64,000 nucleotides of DNA from Adineta steineri (Eukaryota > Rotifera > Eurotatoria > Adinetida > Adinetidae). Positions 12,144 through 24,933 of this stretch are shown here, piece after piece. Where the stretch lies: the NCBI GenBank assembly GCA_905250115.1, contig CAJNOI010000057.1, positions 172,162 through 236,161 on the forward strand, in the 5' to 3' direction. A program made the translations under genes and the position numbers. The first letter of the stretch is position 1; each line of letters begins with the position of its first letter. The notes under the pieces are model-generated. The model was not told where the DNA came from, ran no database searches, and saw nothing but the letters and a program-made list of their open reading frames with translations.

Positions 12144-12969
12144 TTATTTATTCTCATTACTTTTCGTATCCGTATCATAGTGAAGTTTTTCTAAATAAAA
12201 ATTATTTAAACTTTGTTGTTCTGTATTAACATCGAATTCAATTTTATCTCGTTGCCAACATTCAAGGTAAAGATAAGCATCAATTAAATAGATTAAATCA
12301 CCGAATATTTGGATTAAAACTACACTATTCGAATTCATAATCTTAGAAGTTTGATAGAAATTATATGCTAATATTATTGCACATAAATAAATTAAATTTC
12401 CAATAATATTCAACATATGTGCCCATATATAAACATTCTATATACAAAAGAAGAAAAAATATATGTATTTTTTTTTATATGATTTATTGTATCACTTGAA
12501 TGTGGCAACCATTTTTTGGATTTGTTAAAGGTTTTCTTCGAAATGTAATAGTCCAACCAATTGATGTTAAACAAGATTCGATTAAAAAAGAAATAATACC
12601 AATAAAATTAAATAATAAAATAGTTTTAAACAATCGATTTTTATCAAAAAGTAATAGAGCACCAATTAAATAAAAATAACTACCAAGATTTTGAAAAATA
12701 CATGCAAAAAATTCCGATCGATATTGTATTGATTCATTTTTTGATTTGCGTAATTTTACAGCATATATATACCAATCAATTGTATATAGAACAGCATCAA
12801 TAACAAATAGAATAGACAAAAATATATATATGATATATGAAAGTGTATTATTAAATGATATATATGTATAATTAATTGTATCAATAGTTAAATATCCTAT
12901 CATACCAATGATATAGATGATATTAGCCCAGTAACTCCAAAGTAGAGAGGGTACAATCGATGAATGCAT
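12144..12969 (-). CDS. Multipass membrane protein of unknown function
   Basis: Two exons on the minus strand, 12969-12496 and 12437-12144, joined in phase 0 across a 58-bp intron; 255 aa. ATG 12969 is the only in-frame ATG before the first membrane segment; the frame is open further upstream but only through an (AT)n run. About six hydrophobic segments are visible, such as IIYIIGMIGYLTIDTINYTY, LSYIIYIFLSILFVIDAVLY, FKTILLFNFIGIISFLIESC and IGNLIYLCAIILAYNFY. An internal twofold similarity (aromatic-rich helix pairs ending in a charged loop) is suggestive. No signal peptide, catalytic motif or family signature is recognised. It is probably a lineage-restricted membrane protein. Confidence 0.65.
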
Positions 12970-15111
12970 TGCGATAATATCATCAAGATAAAATGTACTT
13001 GTTAATATATATATATATATATATATATCACTGTTTAAACAAAATGAATGAAGATATATATGATAAAATTCGATAAGGAAAAACGTTGTCAAGGAATGAA
13101 ATCTCTTGCTTTTTTTTTAATCAACTTGTAGAATTCATATTGTATATGATTAATATTATAACCTGTGAAAAACTTACGTGTTTCTTTTTTTCGTTTCTAT
13201 AGTGTATATATTGCAGCTGCTTCCATACTTTTTTTGTGTTTTATTAAGCCGTTCGAAAGATAAAATTTCTTTTTTTTCTTTATTTTGATATTTACTTCAA
13301 AAATAATCGTCGATCAGACATTTTTTTTTATATAAAAACGAATATTATACATCATATACAAATATTTGTAAATTGAGTTTTAAGAAAAATCTGTATCTCT
13401 CCCGATAGCACTTGCTGAATTAATTAGTAGATAAAAAACTTGATTTTTATGTCTGATCAATATTTTCACTTATATTCTCTAGAGATCAATTCTCTACACG
13501 ATACACTTGTACATTTATATCTACATCTTATAGATATAATTGATTTGCACTACTAACAATTAAGAGTATGTGACAGTGGCGGATTTAGGGGGGGGGGCGA
13601 TGGGGACGAGCGCCCCCTCTCCCTTCCGAATTCTTTTTTGATTTTTTACAGCAAAAATGAACGAAAAAATAGGTTCACACTACTTCGGTTGGGCTCAAAA
13701 AATAGTTTTTAACCAAAATCGCCCCACTCCTCTCCTGATATCGCCCCTCGTCCTTCCAAAATCCTAGATCCGCCACTGGTATGTGATAAATCTGAAAATG
13801 AAGTTCCAGACGCATTAGATTTATATTGCATTTTTAAAGTAATTCTATGTCAGATGGCGCCACAAGTTATAGTCCTTTTTTTTGAAAAATGTACATATTT
13901 TCATAGATGAACGTCTGAGGAAAAGAAATCGAAAGTCCATTTTATTTTTATACGAAGATGGATTTTTTTCTATCATTAATGAGTTGTAGAATAGCGATAA
14001 GTACATCGTCATGGTTGCCATAAGCCAATGAAAACTACCATCCAGAAACCAGTTTCTTCTTGTCCTTTCTCTATACGAATATATCATGACTGAATGTTAA
14101 TTGCTATTATTTATTTACAGAAAAATAGTTTCGACGTAAATTTTTATGAAAACAATCTGTAAGGAAATTTCGCCCTTTTTTTCTAATTAAAATTCATACA
14201 AAAACATAACTTTCTGGTAGATTCTAACATGTTTTTTTTTCATATATTCTATTCATATTTATAAAACTATGAAAAAACGACTAATATATATTAACTCTTA
14301 TTTTCAAATAAAAATTCCGAACAAAAAATGTTCCTAACATATTTTTCTATTGTAATAAGTAAATCCTAGCTTAGTTAATCGAATAATAGATCTTAATCTT
14401 TTCCTTGATTCATTGTATTGAATAATATTTTTAATCCTAATATTCGTCATTTTTCTTTCTAGATCAATTACTTCAACTTTTTATATAACACTCTCGATTG
14501 CATGTCAATATAATCGCCATGTTTAGTGTTGGAATATGTTCTAAATGAAAAATACTAAGTAAATAAAAGTATTTCTTTTTTTTTGCGGTTCTGTATTTTA
14601 AAAATTCCTTGAAATACACGTGTTTCATTCTGTACGATAAACATACCATAACATGGTTTATAACGAGTGTATACTAAGCAGTAAACGAGAGAAAGGAAGT
14701 GCGTTCGATTCTGAATACATATCATTTTTCTATAAAATCAAATGAAATCTTTTTTCAAATGTTAATTAAACGAAATTAATTCTATGATCGATCAAAAGTA
14801 AGGACGTTTGATTTATATATGAAATTATATTTGACATAATATAGACATGCTTTTTTTCTTCTTCTTCTTATTGATTAATTTATGTTTTTATAGAAAATAT
14901 TTTCATCATCAAATATATTCTAGTTATAGAAATCATCATTCATCTCATTATCGTTGGTTAAATATGAAATCACAAGAAATATTCGAAAATAAATTTGTTG
15001 TTTATATTATTACACTTATTCGTCTTATAACAGTTATTCCTTACAAATGTGTCGTATGTATTATTGAAATATCTATAAATGAAGTATATGAATTGTTGTA
15101 TTTATGAATAG
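12970..15111. other. Intergenic region carrying one hAT-like MITE
   Basis: Head-to-head spacer between the membrane-protein gene (-) and the phosphate-carrier gene (+). It contains an (AT)n tract at 13005-13028, poly-T runs and the MITE at 13574-13778. The frames at 13845-14087 and 14847-15107 lack family similarity and are not called. Confidence 0.45.
13566..13786 (-). mobile_element. hAT-like MITE copy 1, with 8-bp target-site duplication
   Basis: The 205-bp element spans 13574-13778 and has imperfect terminal inverted repeats: CAGTGGCGGATTTAGG at the left, and CAGTGGCGGATCTAGG read inward from the right. It is flanked on both sides by the same 8 bases, GTATGTGA (13566-13573 and 13779-13786). 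An 8-bp duplication and a CAGTG terminus are hallmarks of the hAT superfamily. No transposase frame is present, so it is non-autonomous. Its minus strand aligns to copy 2 at 17949, including a shared ACTATTTTTTGAG core. Confidence 0.88.
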
Positions 15112-17119
15112 ATGATAATAGTACGATCTATTGCAGAGTTAGGTAATTTCTCTTCTTCAAATCATTCAAATGGCAAAGGTAGATGAATTAAAACATTAAC
15201 AAAATCTATTTATTTTATTTTTGATATTTAGAACATTATAGCTGTGAATATGGTTCAGTTAAATATTATATTTATTGTGGTATTGCTGGAATGATAAGTT
15301 GTGGCGTAACACATACAACAGTTGTTCCACTTGTATGTTTCTTGCTTACATATATGAATAAAACTTTCTCTAATGATAATCTTAGTTTTCACTGTAAATA
15401 TATTAATTCTGCGAGAATAGAATATATGCATGGGTTTGCGCCTACTCGCTGGATAAAACACTGACCGTAAGAGAGTGTTGCAGCGATAAAAAAATTTCTA
15501 GTGCATTATTACTTGTCCTTTATAAAGAATGTTTTTATCGGTATTTTGAGAATATCTGCTCTGACTTAAATATTCTCATCTGCAAAAAATAGCTCGCGAA
15601 ATTCTCTACAAAATCAGAGCTTAGAAATATCGCAAATGTGTTTTATCAGATGAAAACAAATAATTAACTTCGTAAACATTCTTTATAAAGAATAAGTAAA
15701 CATGTATTTGAAAAAATTCTTAGCGATGTAGCATTCTCTTAAGATCTATGCCAATTCAACACAACTTTTAGTGGTTTGATAGGAAAAATGTTGCTCTTTA
15801 AAAAAACATTGAATATGCTAAAGATAAAATGAAAATAAAAAGGGAGACGATACTTATGAAACACTCTTTTTAAAGTATTTAATTCTAAACATTTCCACAG
15901 ACTTTGTTTTGAAAAATTAGTAGTTTTATGTAAATGGATTGAAAATATTGCTGACAGTAATTTGATTTCCTTCTGAGACGGCTCATTGAATCGTACTAAG
16001 CAGAATTACCATAGTTACATAACAGAAAGCTCTAAAGCTCATAATATTTTTATAAATTCCTTTTCATACACTTAAAAAAACGTTTCTTCAAGTATCGAGA
16101 TACTCTACAAAAACTAAATATTTGTCGTGTTCTAGGATCTTATTAAATGTCGTTTACAAGTCAAACCTCAAAAATATGTAAATTTTTTTAATGCATTTAA
16201 AATAACGATTGCGTATGTTTTAACAAACAAAATATTGTTTTATTTGTAACTAAATAAAATCAATTTATTTAGAGAAGAAGGTATTTTAGGATTAAGTAAA
16301 GGCTGGGCACCAACATTAATTGGTTATTCTTTGCAAGGTCTTGGTAAATTTGGTTTTTATGAAGTTTTTAAAATTTTCTATGGAGGAATTCTTGGTGAAG
16401 AAAATGCTTATGTTTATCGAACATTACTTTATCTATTATCAAGTGCATCAGCTGAATTTTTTGCTGATATTGCATTAGCACCATGGGAAGCTACGAAAGT
16501 ACGAATACAAACACAAGATAATTGGGCATCGACATTAAGACAAGGTTTACCAAAACTTTATGCCGAAGAAGGACTATGGGGTTTCTATAAAGGTATTGTA
16601 CCATTATGGCTTCGTCAAATACCTTATACAATGATGAAATTTGCATGCTTCGAACGTACAGTTGAAGCACTTTATAAATATGTCGTTCCTAAGCCACGTG
16701 AACAATGTACAAAAACAGAACAATTAGGTGTAACATTTATAGCTGGTTATATAGCTGGAATATTTTGTGCTATTGTTAGTCATCCAGCTGATACTATTGT
16801 ATCAAAATTAAATAATGAAAAAGGTCTTAGTTTATTTGATGCTGTACGTCGTGTTGGATTTGCTGGTAAAGTATTATTTAATTTATTAATAAAATAAGAA
16901 TAAATTTTATTATTTTCAGGTTTATGGAAAGGTCTTGGTCCACGTATTTTCATGATTGGTACATTAACAGCTCTTCAATGGTTTATTTATGATACAGCTA
17001 AAGTCCTTTTTGCATTACCACGACCACCACCACCACAACCACCAAATACAGTACAGAAAAGATATGGTTTTACTAGTGATAAAGGACCGTTAATACTTGA
17101 CTTAAATGTGAAAAGCTGA
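15112..17119 (+). CDS. SLC25A3: Mitochondrial phosphate carrier (SLC25A3 family)
   Basis: Five exons: 15112-15178, 15232-15332, 16136-16212, 16273-16865, 16920-17119; 345 aa with all phases matching. The start is the least certain part. The inner-membrane carrier imports phosphate with H+ for ATP synthesis. Family-specific strings are clear: [98 protein letters not shown] and [16 protein letters not shown]. Three tandem mitochondrial-carrier repeats of about 100 residues are present. The carrier signature Px[DE]xx[KR] occurs as PLDLIK, PWEATK and PADTIV; the last lacks the basic residue, as is usual in this subfamily. The 803-bp third intron holds a transposable element. Confidence 0.93.
15468..15741. 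mobile_element. Long-TIR MITE flanked by TA, inside phosphate-carrier intron
   Basis: About 70-bp imperfect inverted arms face each other: AGAGAGTGTTGCAGCGA at 15470 onward, and AGAGAATGCTACATCGCT read inward from 15739. The arms share a TTTATAAAGAATGTTT block. A TA dinucleotide sits outside each end (15468-15469, 15740-15741), as expected for Tc1/mariner-type insertion. The interior codes nothing, so it is non-autonomous. It explains part of the unusually long third intron. Confidence 0.7.
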
Positions 17120-18867
17120 ACAATAGAATTTTTTAAGAATACCCCCCTTTTTAATAACATTTAATTCTTGCTTTCTCTTTTCTTATTCTGCTATTATTTA
17201 AATTTCCTGGCGCTTACGTTGTTATTTATGTGATATGTGTATATGAATTTTGTTGAATTTAAAAAAAAAAAGAAATAAATAAAACGGATCTCATTGACAC
17301 AAATATAATTATACAAAAACTTTTCTATTTTAAATAACAAATTCTAAAACGACTAGATTATCTATTAATCCGAAGCTTTGATTTTTTGAAAAATTGTCTA
17401 TAAATAACATCTGATCATAGCGGAAAGAACTGGAGGAATATTTTCTCGTAATGACATTCATAAATATGATTAACGTCGAATAAATATATATCATTGATAT
17501 CTCGTTTATCAAAGTCTATGCAATGTTACTTACGTAAGATATATGTTTCACATAAAAAACATGTTTACAAAAATAATTATCAAGTACAAATCGTGATTAA
17601 TTACTCGGATTTATTATCCACCGAGTACATTTGGACTTGTTAATCATGATATATAAATATAATGGTTTTATCTGAATACGTTTATCGTAGGAGAAAATAA
17701 GATATAAAAATATTTAATAGGATTATTTTTTTCTTCTTGCTAATGATCGAATGAATTATTTTTTATAAAACTTCCTTACATACCTAGAATAGTTAATAGT
17801 TTGTTAAACTGTAGAATAAAAAGATATTTTAGTAGGTACTTATATTAGTTCAAAAATAAAATCATTTATTCTTAGAATAAATAATGCATCTCGATGAATT
17901 GTGAAAGTTGGTTTTACATTTAAAAAAATGTTAGATACAATTTTGGATCAGTGGGGGATTTAGAATTTTGGAAGGGAGGGATGATACCTGAGTAGAGGAG
18001 AGGGGCGATCTCAACAAAAAACTATTTTTTGAGTCCAGTCAAAGTAGTGTCAACCGCCCCCATTGTCCTCCCTAAATCCGCCACTGTTTTAAATAAAATA
18101 TTTGTTAACCATAGATATTTAAAAACATATATATTATGATTATACTGAAAAGACAGCTGGCAAGTTTATACTCCTACGTTTTTTTGTTCTATAAACTTGA
18201 CTTCATACATTTTCCATATGATTATTATGTTTTTTGTGTTATATAAGTTGGTTTTCATGCATATGACATATTTTGATCTCACATGGCAAATGTCTCCTGT
18301 CAAATATTTTCACATTATAAAAAATCAGCCTTTTTTTCTTCTTATAACATCAACAGGTACCTCTATACTTTCAGACTATATTTTCTATGATGAGAATGTA
18401 AATATTTGAAATAGATGAATAATTCTTTATTCTTTTATTCAACTACAGCTTTTTCATGAATAATCTCTATTTTTACTAACAATGTTTACATGAATAGAAA
18501 TTCCCTTTAAATTGATTATTCTTTTTTTTCTTCTTCTTCTCCCTATATTTAATTAATATCTAATGACCTTCTTGACGCCAATGAATTATTTGATTTATTC
18601 TCGTGCATAAGTGAACATAGAGTGTACTTGAATGATATTCTTTTATTTTTTTTCCATTTTTGGACTTTGATTGACATTATCATCTAAAATAAGTTTAATT
18701 AAATGAAAAAAAGAAAAATTTAGAAATATATTTTTCGTATTGCATGATCACATTTATATTTCATTCTTTTTATTTTAATATTTATTTAACACAATACAAG
18801 CACACATAGAATAAACTTTAACATATCTTAAAAGAACATTCTGTTTGTTAGACATGTTTTTAAGTTC
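17120..18867. other. Convergent intergenic region with second MITE copy
   Basis: Spacer between the phosphate carrier (+) and the YbaY-like gene (-). Apart from the MITE at 17949-18086 it is AT-rich sequence with short frames (for example 18197-18409) that have no recognisable domain. Confidence 0.45.
17949..18086 (+). mobile_element. hAT-like MITE copy 2 (shortened)
   Basis: The 138-bp element has termini CAGTGGGGGATTTAG and, read inward from the right, CAGTGGCGGATTTAG. It matches the minus strand of copy 1 (GGATTTAGAATTTTGGAAGG and AAAAACTATTTTTTGAG), with an internal deletion. Flanking octamers TTTTGGAT and TTTTAAAT agree at 6 of 8 positions, a decayed target duplication. This copy looks older than copy 1. 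Confidence 0.8.
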
Positions 18868-19298
18868 TTACATTAAATCAATTTTTTCTACTTGAATATC
18901 AACTATATCTCCATAACCTTTTGTAAGAACTGGCACATTTGTACTTGTTATAAAACGTGTTTTACCATCAGCTACAATACGTACACGTAATGAATAATTT
19001 GATGCTTTTTCAATTTCTTTTTCATCATATTCAAGTGTAAATGTTATAGGAAATGTAAGAATTTGATTTTCAATAATTAATTTTGCAATTGTATGAAATT
19101 TACGAACAAATGAACCATCTTGTGAACCAAGTTCTAGAGATTTTTTTTTGGTTAGTTATTTTCTTTTTTCTCTTTTTTTGATATATTTAACTTACCAGTT
19201 AATGTCATATCATCAAGATAGATTAAAACTTTATGATTATCATTGAGAATTTCATTATGTTTTTCATAATCAATTGTACCTTCTATACGTCTAACCAT
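18868..19298 (-). CDS. Small YbaY/YscW-like beta-sandwich domain protein
   Basis: Two exons on the minus strand, 19298-19196 and 19133-18868, joined in phase 1 over a 62-bp intron; 122 aa. The protein starts MVRRIEGTIDYEKH and continues VLIYLDDMTL, ILTFPITFTLEYDEKEIEKA, YSLRVRIVADGKTRFITS and NVPVLTKGYGDIV. The order G-T-[VI] strand, LxDxxL strand, PFxFxLxYD strand, Y-x-[LV]-x-[VA]-x-I-xxxGKLxF strand, then a PVLTxG turn is the pattern of the bacterial YbaY lipoprotein / YscW chaperone-like domain. No lipoprotein signal or secretion signal is seen, so it is probably cytosolic. Its function in an animal is unknown. The domain is known mainly from bacteria, so ancient transfer is possible; the intron shows it is resident in the genome. 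Confidence 0.6.
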
Positions 19299-21751
19299 AT
19301 TTGATAAATTGAAATATTTTTATTAGAATTTCTTAAAAAATATAAACTAATCAAAAGTTTTTTTCGTATGTCAAAGGTCTGATACATACTCTGATCGATA
19401 CTTGTTTTAATGAAATGGTTCTCGGAGCAACTTTAATTGATTGTGCGAGTATAAAGAAACACACAATTTATACGTGAGATAATGTAGTTACCGACTGAAA
19501 TCGACAAGGTGTATGCGTGAGCGTGTTTGTTGGCTATAGAGCAAGTTTTAAGAAAGAAGACGGAAGCTCTTACTCATACCAAGTGATTGTTTCTCTCATT
19601 CTCTCTCTCCCCCCTTCTCTCTGTTTGGATATTCGTCGATTGTCGGAAAATGGTGATTCTTATTTTTTCAGTCATTTCTCCCTCCTTCTTTTTTCTTTTT
19701 TTCTACTAATAGAAAACATGAAGGTGCCGACAACGAAGAATATCTGACATCGCGTGCATTGAACATCTCGATTTATTCTTCTTGCTTAGTAAAACAAAGA
19801 AAGAAGTCTATATTATTAATGCAAGTTAAAATCAAGTAAAAATCAGAAACGGAAAACTAAAAGAAAAGAAGAAAAAAGTAATAGTTTCTTCGTTTTGTTC
19901 TACTTGTCCGACCGATAATGAATTTATCATCACTGTCTATCTCGATCCGTCAGTTCAATAACAACAACAAAAAGAAAGAAAAAAAAAGAAAATCAATAAT
20001 TTTAAAGTATGACAAATAATAAAATTCAATGTCCAATAAACATTCATTTAATTTATCCTACGTACTAAAGACATTTTTCCTATTAAAATCAATCGAACTC
20101 AATTTTTTTGCTTTGCTATTTAATATAAAATTGAATTGCTGAAAAACAATTATATCTGGAATATAAATTAATAGTTTATTGAGTTCAAAAAAATGAAATC
20201 ATGATGTATAGTACGTTTTTATTGTTTATCTAAGATTTATTGCGTTAGAAGAAAAACTATCTTAAAAGTAACCAGAAGATACGAAGAAAAGAGATTCAAA
20301 AGAACATTTTTTTTATAAATTTAAGTAGAAAAAGTATGTCTGACAGTTATAGTTAACATTTATTAGAAAAAGAATAGAAAATATTTTACTACTGACAAAA
20401 AAAATTATTTCATACGTTAATTATGATAACGATAATCGGTGATACAAAATATAGCGTGTCAAATGTTGATTATTGTATTGATAAAATTTAATTTAAATAT
20501 GAAAATAAATTGACTACTTGATTCTATAAGATATGTTTTTATAAAATTAGATCAAGTCATGCTAAAAGTTCGATGAATGATAAAAAAAAATGATTTCAAC
20601 AAGAATAGTTATTTTTGAGACAGTTATATGATTCGTATAGTCTTATTAGCGATTATTCAATGATAATAAAAAGATGTTTTTCTATCAATTCATAATTTTG
20701 ATGTTAATATTATATGAGAAGAATATATCCCAGGTCAACCGGTTCGACATTAAACAGAATTCTGTAGAAATATGGATGATAAAATCGAGGGATACAATGG
20801 TGACGATTAGTAATCACTATACCGGCTGAACCGAGCACTCAGTGTAAACCGATATTTTAAAAGGTTCACCAATAATTACGACGTAAAGTGACTCTTTCAA
20901 TTTAAAATAACACATTATCTGAAGACAAATAAAGTTGAAATGGATAAATTAAGAGAGTGTGGGGATAAGTGCCATATTTATCGCGAGTCTACATCCACCC
21001 ACCCATAGCTATCACTTTGTACTGATTTTCGTTGCTTTCGTATCTCTTATATATTTCATCAATCACGTTAAATTTGTATTATCCTTTAGTAACATATGAC
21101 ACTTTTCATACTTGCAGAAAAACACCCTCTTATATAAATACACTGAGTTTTGATACAAAATAGTTAAATATTTGCGATACTGTCTGATGTTTTATGCTAA
21201 CAGAAGTATTTAATTCTTATGATCGTTTGATAATTGGTTCATATGGATTATATATAAAAGAAATATTTCAATTTTCTTTATTGATTATCAATGTGTTCGC
21301 TACATAATTTCGAAACATACTTATAATAAATCATCATACCATTCATGTGATTCACAGAGATATGATAAGTATGTCAAACTTCACATGCTCAAGTCATGTT
21401 TCACGATAAGATAATATCATTTTGTAGAATTTATCTCATATAAGAAGTATTTTTCAAAAATAGTTTTGTAGATGGCACTAGTTTTACAATATTTTTTTTG
21501 AATTATTTCATAACCCGAATAAAATTATTTTAAAACTTAGCACGAATATCTTAGAGAAACAGAAAAATGTTTTATATATTCTTCAATACTATTAGTTTTA
21601 GGCGAAAAATCTAAAAATATGTTACCAATTAAAACACACTTTTCATATCTATTACTCATCGTGTCAGACGTATGAGTCAGTCAATTGTACTCATGAAAAA
21701 CAAGTGATAAGTACACGATTAGATTCATTACTTCGTTTTTTATCATTCAAT
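19299..21751. other. Long intergenic region, no gene recognised
   Basis: About 2.4 kb of AT-rich sequence separating divergent genes. The frame at 19517-19747 is built on pyrimidine-rich repeats. A telomere-like inverted pair lies at 20957-21006. The string GGTCAACCGGTTCGAC near 20733 is a local palindrome. Nothing else is supported. Confidence 0.4.
20957..21006. repeat. Telomere-like inverted pair (GTGTGGGGAT ... ATCCACCCACCC)
   Basis: A G-rich arm (GTGTGGGGAT) and a C-rich arm (ATCCACCCACCCAT) face each other across about 30 bp. Both resemble the TGTGGG repeat described for bdelloid telomeres. It is one of several such pairs in intergenic DNA here. Confidence 0.5.
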
Positions 21752-24700
21752 ATGTCTTTCAATATATTCCTACTATGTTATACTATTTTAATATTAATCC
21801 AACCAATTTTTACCGATATTTATCTGCACAATCCACGGTAGATTAATTCACAGTAATATTCTTCTTCTATCTTTATTCAAATCTTTATTTAGAGGAAGTA
21901 ATAATCGACACAATGAAAATACTCCAGAACGTGCTAATGCTAAATTGTAAATCATAATGAAAATTTATCTGTATATATTCTTATATATATATGCTTTATT
22001 ATAGGAGTTTTGATTCACAAAATAATAATCGAGGAGGATATAATGTTGGTGACGATGGAGCTATATATTATTATGCTACTTCAATATTACCAATTCAATG
22101 GTAACAATAATAATAATCTTTTTAATTTTCTAATCTAAAATATGATTTAGGACAAATCAACATTCATGTAATGATGTTAATGCTGATTGTACACTTATAC
22201 TTCAATATACATGTAATGATTCACTTCGAGATGGAGCATCAACAACGTATGTAGTTTTGTTTTAAAGATTATAGAAATATTTGATTGTTATTAAATTTAA
22301 ATAGAACAATACCTGTAACAGTCGATGGAGAACAAAATTCAACATATAGATTAACAGAAGATTTAACATCTTATTTGAATTGTCGTGTACGAAGTCGAAA
22401 TAAAAATTTATTTACTGCTGAACAAGTAATTGAATTCATAAAAAATTACGTATCTTGTTAAATAATTGTTTCTTAATTAATAGAATCTAGGAAGTTCATC
22501 AACTAGTACACGACAAAATCCTGCTGGTACACGATATGGTTATGAATGTCCAGAAGAACGTGATTATTATCCATATTGGCAACCAACAAACTGGATTGTA
22601 TGCGATAATATTTTCTTAAAATAAAATACTAAATTTTTTTTTTTATAGGATATTGCTATTCTAACAAATCGACAAGATTTATGTTCTTATTATCGGCAAA
22701 ATAGTCAAAATATTCAATCACGTTTTGCTTGTACATTTGCTAACAAAGATGTTTTAATAGCAGCAAATAATCTTGGAATTATTATACCTAATATTAAAGA
22801 ACAATGCGAGGTATATATTTTCAATTTCTTTTTTTCTATATAAATCTCATTAATAATGTCATAGGCATTTACTGATTCACGTTTAAATGGTACTAAACCA
22901 AGTTGGGTAGAATATCCAAGTCTTAATCAACCAGCACCTGAATGTTATACACCATCATATACAAGAGAAAATCATCTTGGTGATATTTTTGGTTCTGATA
23001 TGCCCGTATATAATTGGACATTACCAAATATAAGCGCAAAAAAATGTGTTTTACGTGTTCGGTAAATCTTTCTATTTTTGTTCTAATTTTTAAAGCTTAT
23101 TTTTATTATTTAGATATAATATCTCAACTGCTGATTATGATAGTTGGAATATTAATTCAACAAGTAATCTTGGTAATCTTTATGTAATGAAAGAGTATGT
23201 TAACAAAATTCTTAAATATGTAGATTATTTCTTTTTTTTATAAGATATTTTCCAAATGAATCAACTGCTCAAAATCGTGGTTATCGCTATCAAACAAATC
23301 CTCAAATACAATTATTTGATGGTGTAAATTTAACACTTCAACTTGCTATAAATACACAACAATATGGTCGTGTTTTTCAAGACAGGTTTTACATTTTTTC
23401 TTGTTTACATGTTAAATATAGGAAACTTAATATTTATAGATCTTTTACATTTGAAATTCGGCAACGTCCTACTGAATATCAAGATAGACCTATTTATAAT
23501 TTAAATGTTAGAGGTAGACGTGGAAATATTGTTCAAGGTAAATAAAACATTTACATAAACAAAAACATGATTATCTATTATTATCTTCTAGTATATCCTG
23601 CTCTTGAATATGATTTTGTACCAAATCGATTAGAAATTCCACCAAATTCATATGTTCATATTCAGTAAATAGAATAATTTGCTTTAATATCTATATAAAA
23701 TTTTCTTTTTCTGTTTAGATGGATTGGTTCGAATACAACTCCACCAGGTGCTGGACAAGGTAATCAACAAATTGATCGAAATAATTTATTACTTCTTACA
23801 AATAAAGTATGATTAAATTAATTCTATAAATAAATAATATTTTGATTATAATTAGAAAATCAATCCAAGTTGGAATCAATTTCAATATTTGAATTTTACT
23901 GGTTTATATATAGCGAATTTACCTGAATTATTGAATCAATCAACTTTTCTTAATTTATCATTAAGCGATCTTCGAAATTTAGCTGCTTCTGGACAAAGTA
24001 AAATCGAAATTCGATTTAATTATTATTTTTATCGTGTTTTTTTTAGATACAGATCCATTATTACTTAATGCTACAGCATATTTCGATCTTGGACCACGTC
24101 TGATCACAGATAAATCATCTGGTATTTATCATTACGTATCAACACGTAATAATGATTTTTCAAATCGTGATCAAAAAGGCCGAATTATTGTTCAACCATT
24201 TCAATTTAACTATCAAACTATTGGACAGAATACTTATACTACTAAAATAGAGTATAGTATTAAATGAATTTATTTAATATGACCTATTTTCTTTTATCTA
24301 GTGATACTACTGTGATATTTCCTGAAGGAAGTGTTAATACGACAGTTCCAATAAAACTCTCGAAATTTAGTCGTGATCAACTATCACAAATTCTACCTCT
24401 AAATGGACAAAATATTGTTGTATGTAAAGATAAAATATTTTCACTAATTTCTTTTAAAAACTATATTATTTTAGAATAAACAAACGCTATTTGATAGTGT
24501 TTATGTTGTTGAACCATATGATCTTCAATTTTCTTCTAATATTCAATTTCAAATTCCATTTCAAGAATTGAATAATGATCAAAAAAATGTTGATGTTCTT
24601 CAATTTGAACCTACCAATGGTATTTATTTAAAACTACTTAGTACACTTGATACAAATAATCGTGTACTTAAATTTCAATCCGATACCGCTGGTGTATTTG

Positions 24701-24933
24701 TACTTGTTGAAAAATCATCAAGTGTAAGTCAATAGAAAAACAAATTTTCTAAAAATTTAATATTTGACAAATTTTTTTAGTCGATATGGATTGCTGGTGT
24801 TGTTATACCAATTGTATTAATCGTGATTATTATTATTTCAACAGTCATCTATTTTAGATTAAGTCCGAATAGATATATTCAAATTAAAGATCAATTAACG
24901 AAAACAAAACGTTCATTTTTTTCACGTGTTTAA
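21752..24933 (+). CDS. DD3-3-like type I membrane protein
   Basis: Eighteen small exons: 21752-21837, 21893-21946, 22005-22100, 22151-22246, 22305-22425, 22484-22597, 22649-22810, 22865-23061, 23114-23194, 23245-23385, 23440-23537, 23592-23664, 23719-23806, 23856-23997, 24047-24251, 24302-24419, 24475-24723, 24781-24933; 757 aa, every junction in phase. A signal peptide is clear ([20 protein letters not shown]). The mature N-terminus [15 protein letters not shown], then [17 protein letters not shown] and WTNQHSCND, are hallmarks of the DD3-3 family, first described in Dictyostelium and conserved in many invertebrates. The ectodomain has many N-glycosylation sites and paired Cys. One TM helix near the C-terminus ([20 protein letters not shown]) precedes a short basic tail. 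The family's molecular function is not established; a surface or secreted role is inferred. Confidence 0.87.

Noticed and set aside
14847-15107. 86-aa frame directly before the phosphate-carrier start
   Set aside because: It resembles no carrier N-terminus, is poly-Phe/AT-driven, and no donor joins it in phase to the first carrier exon.
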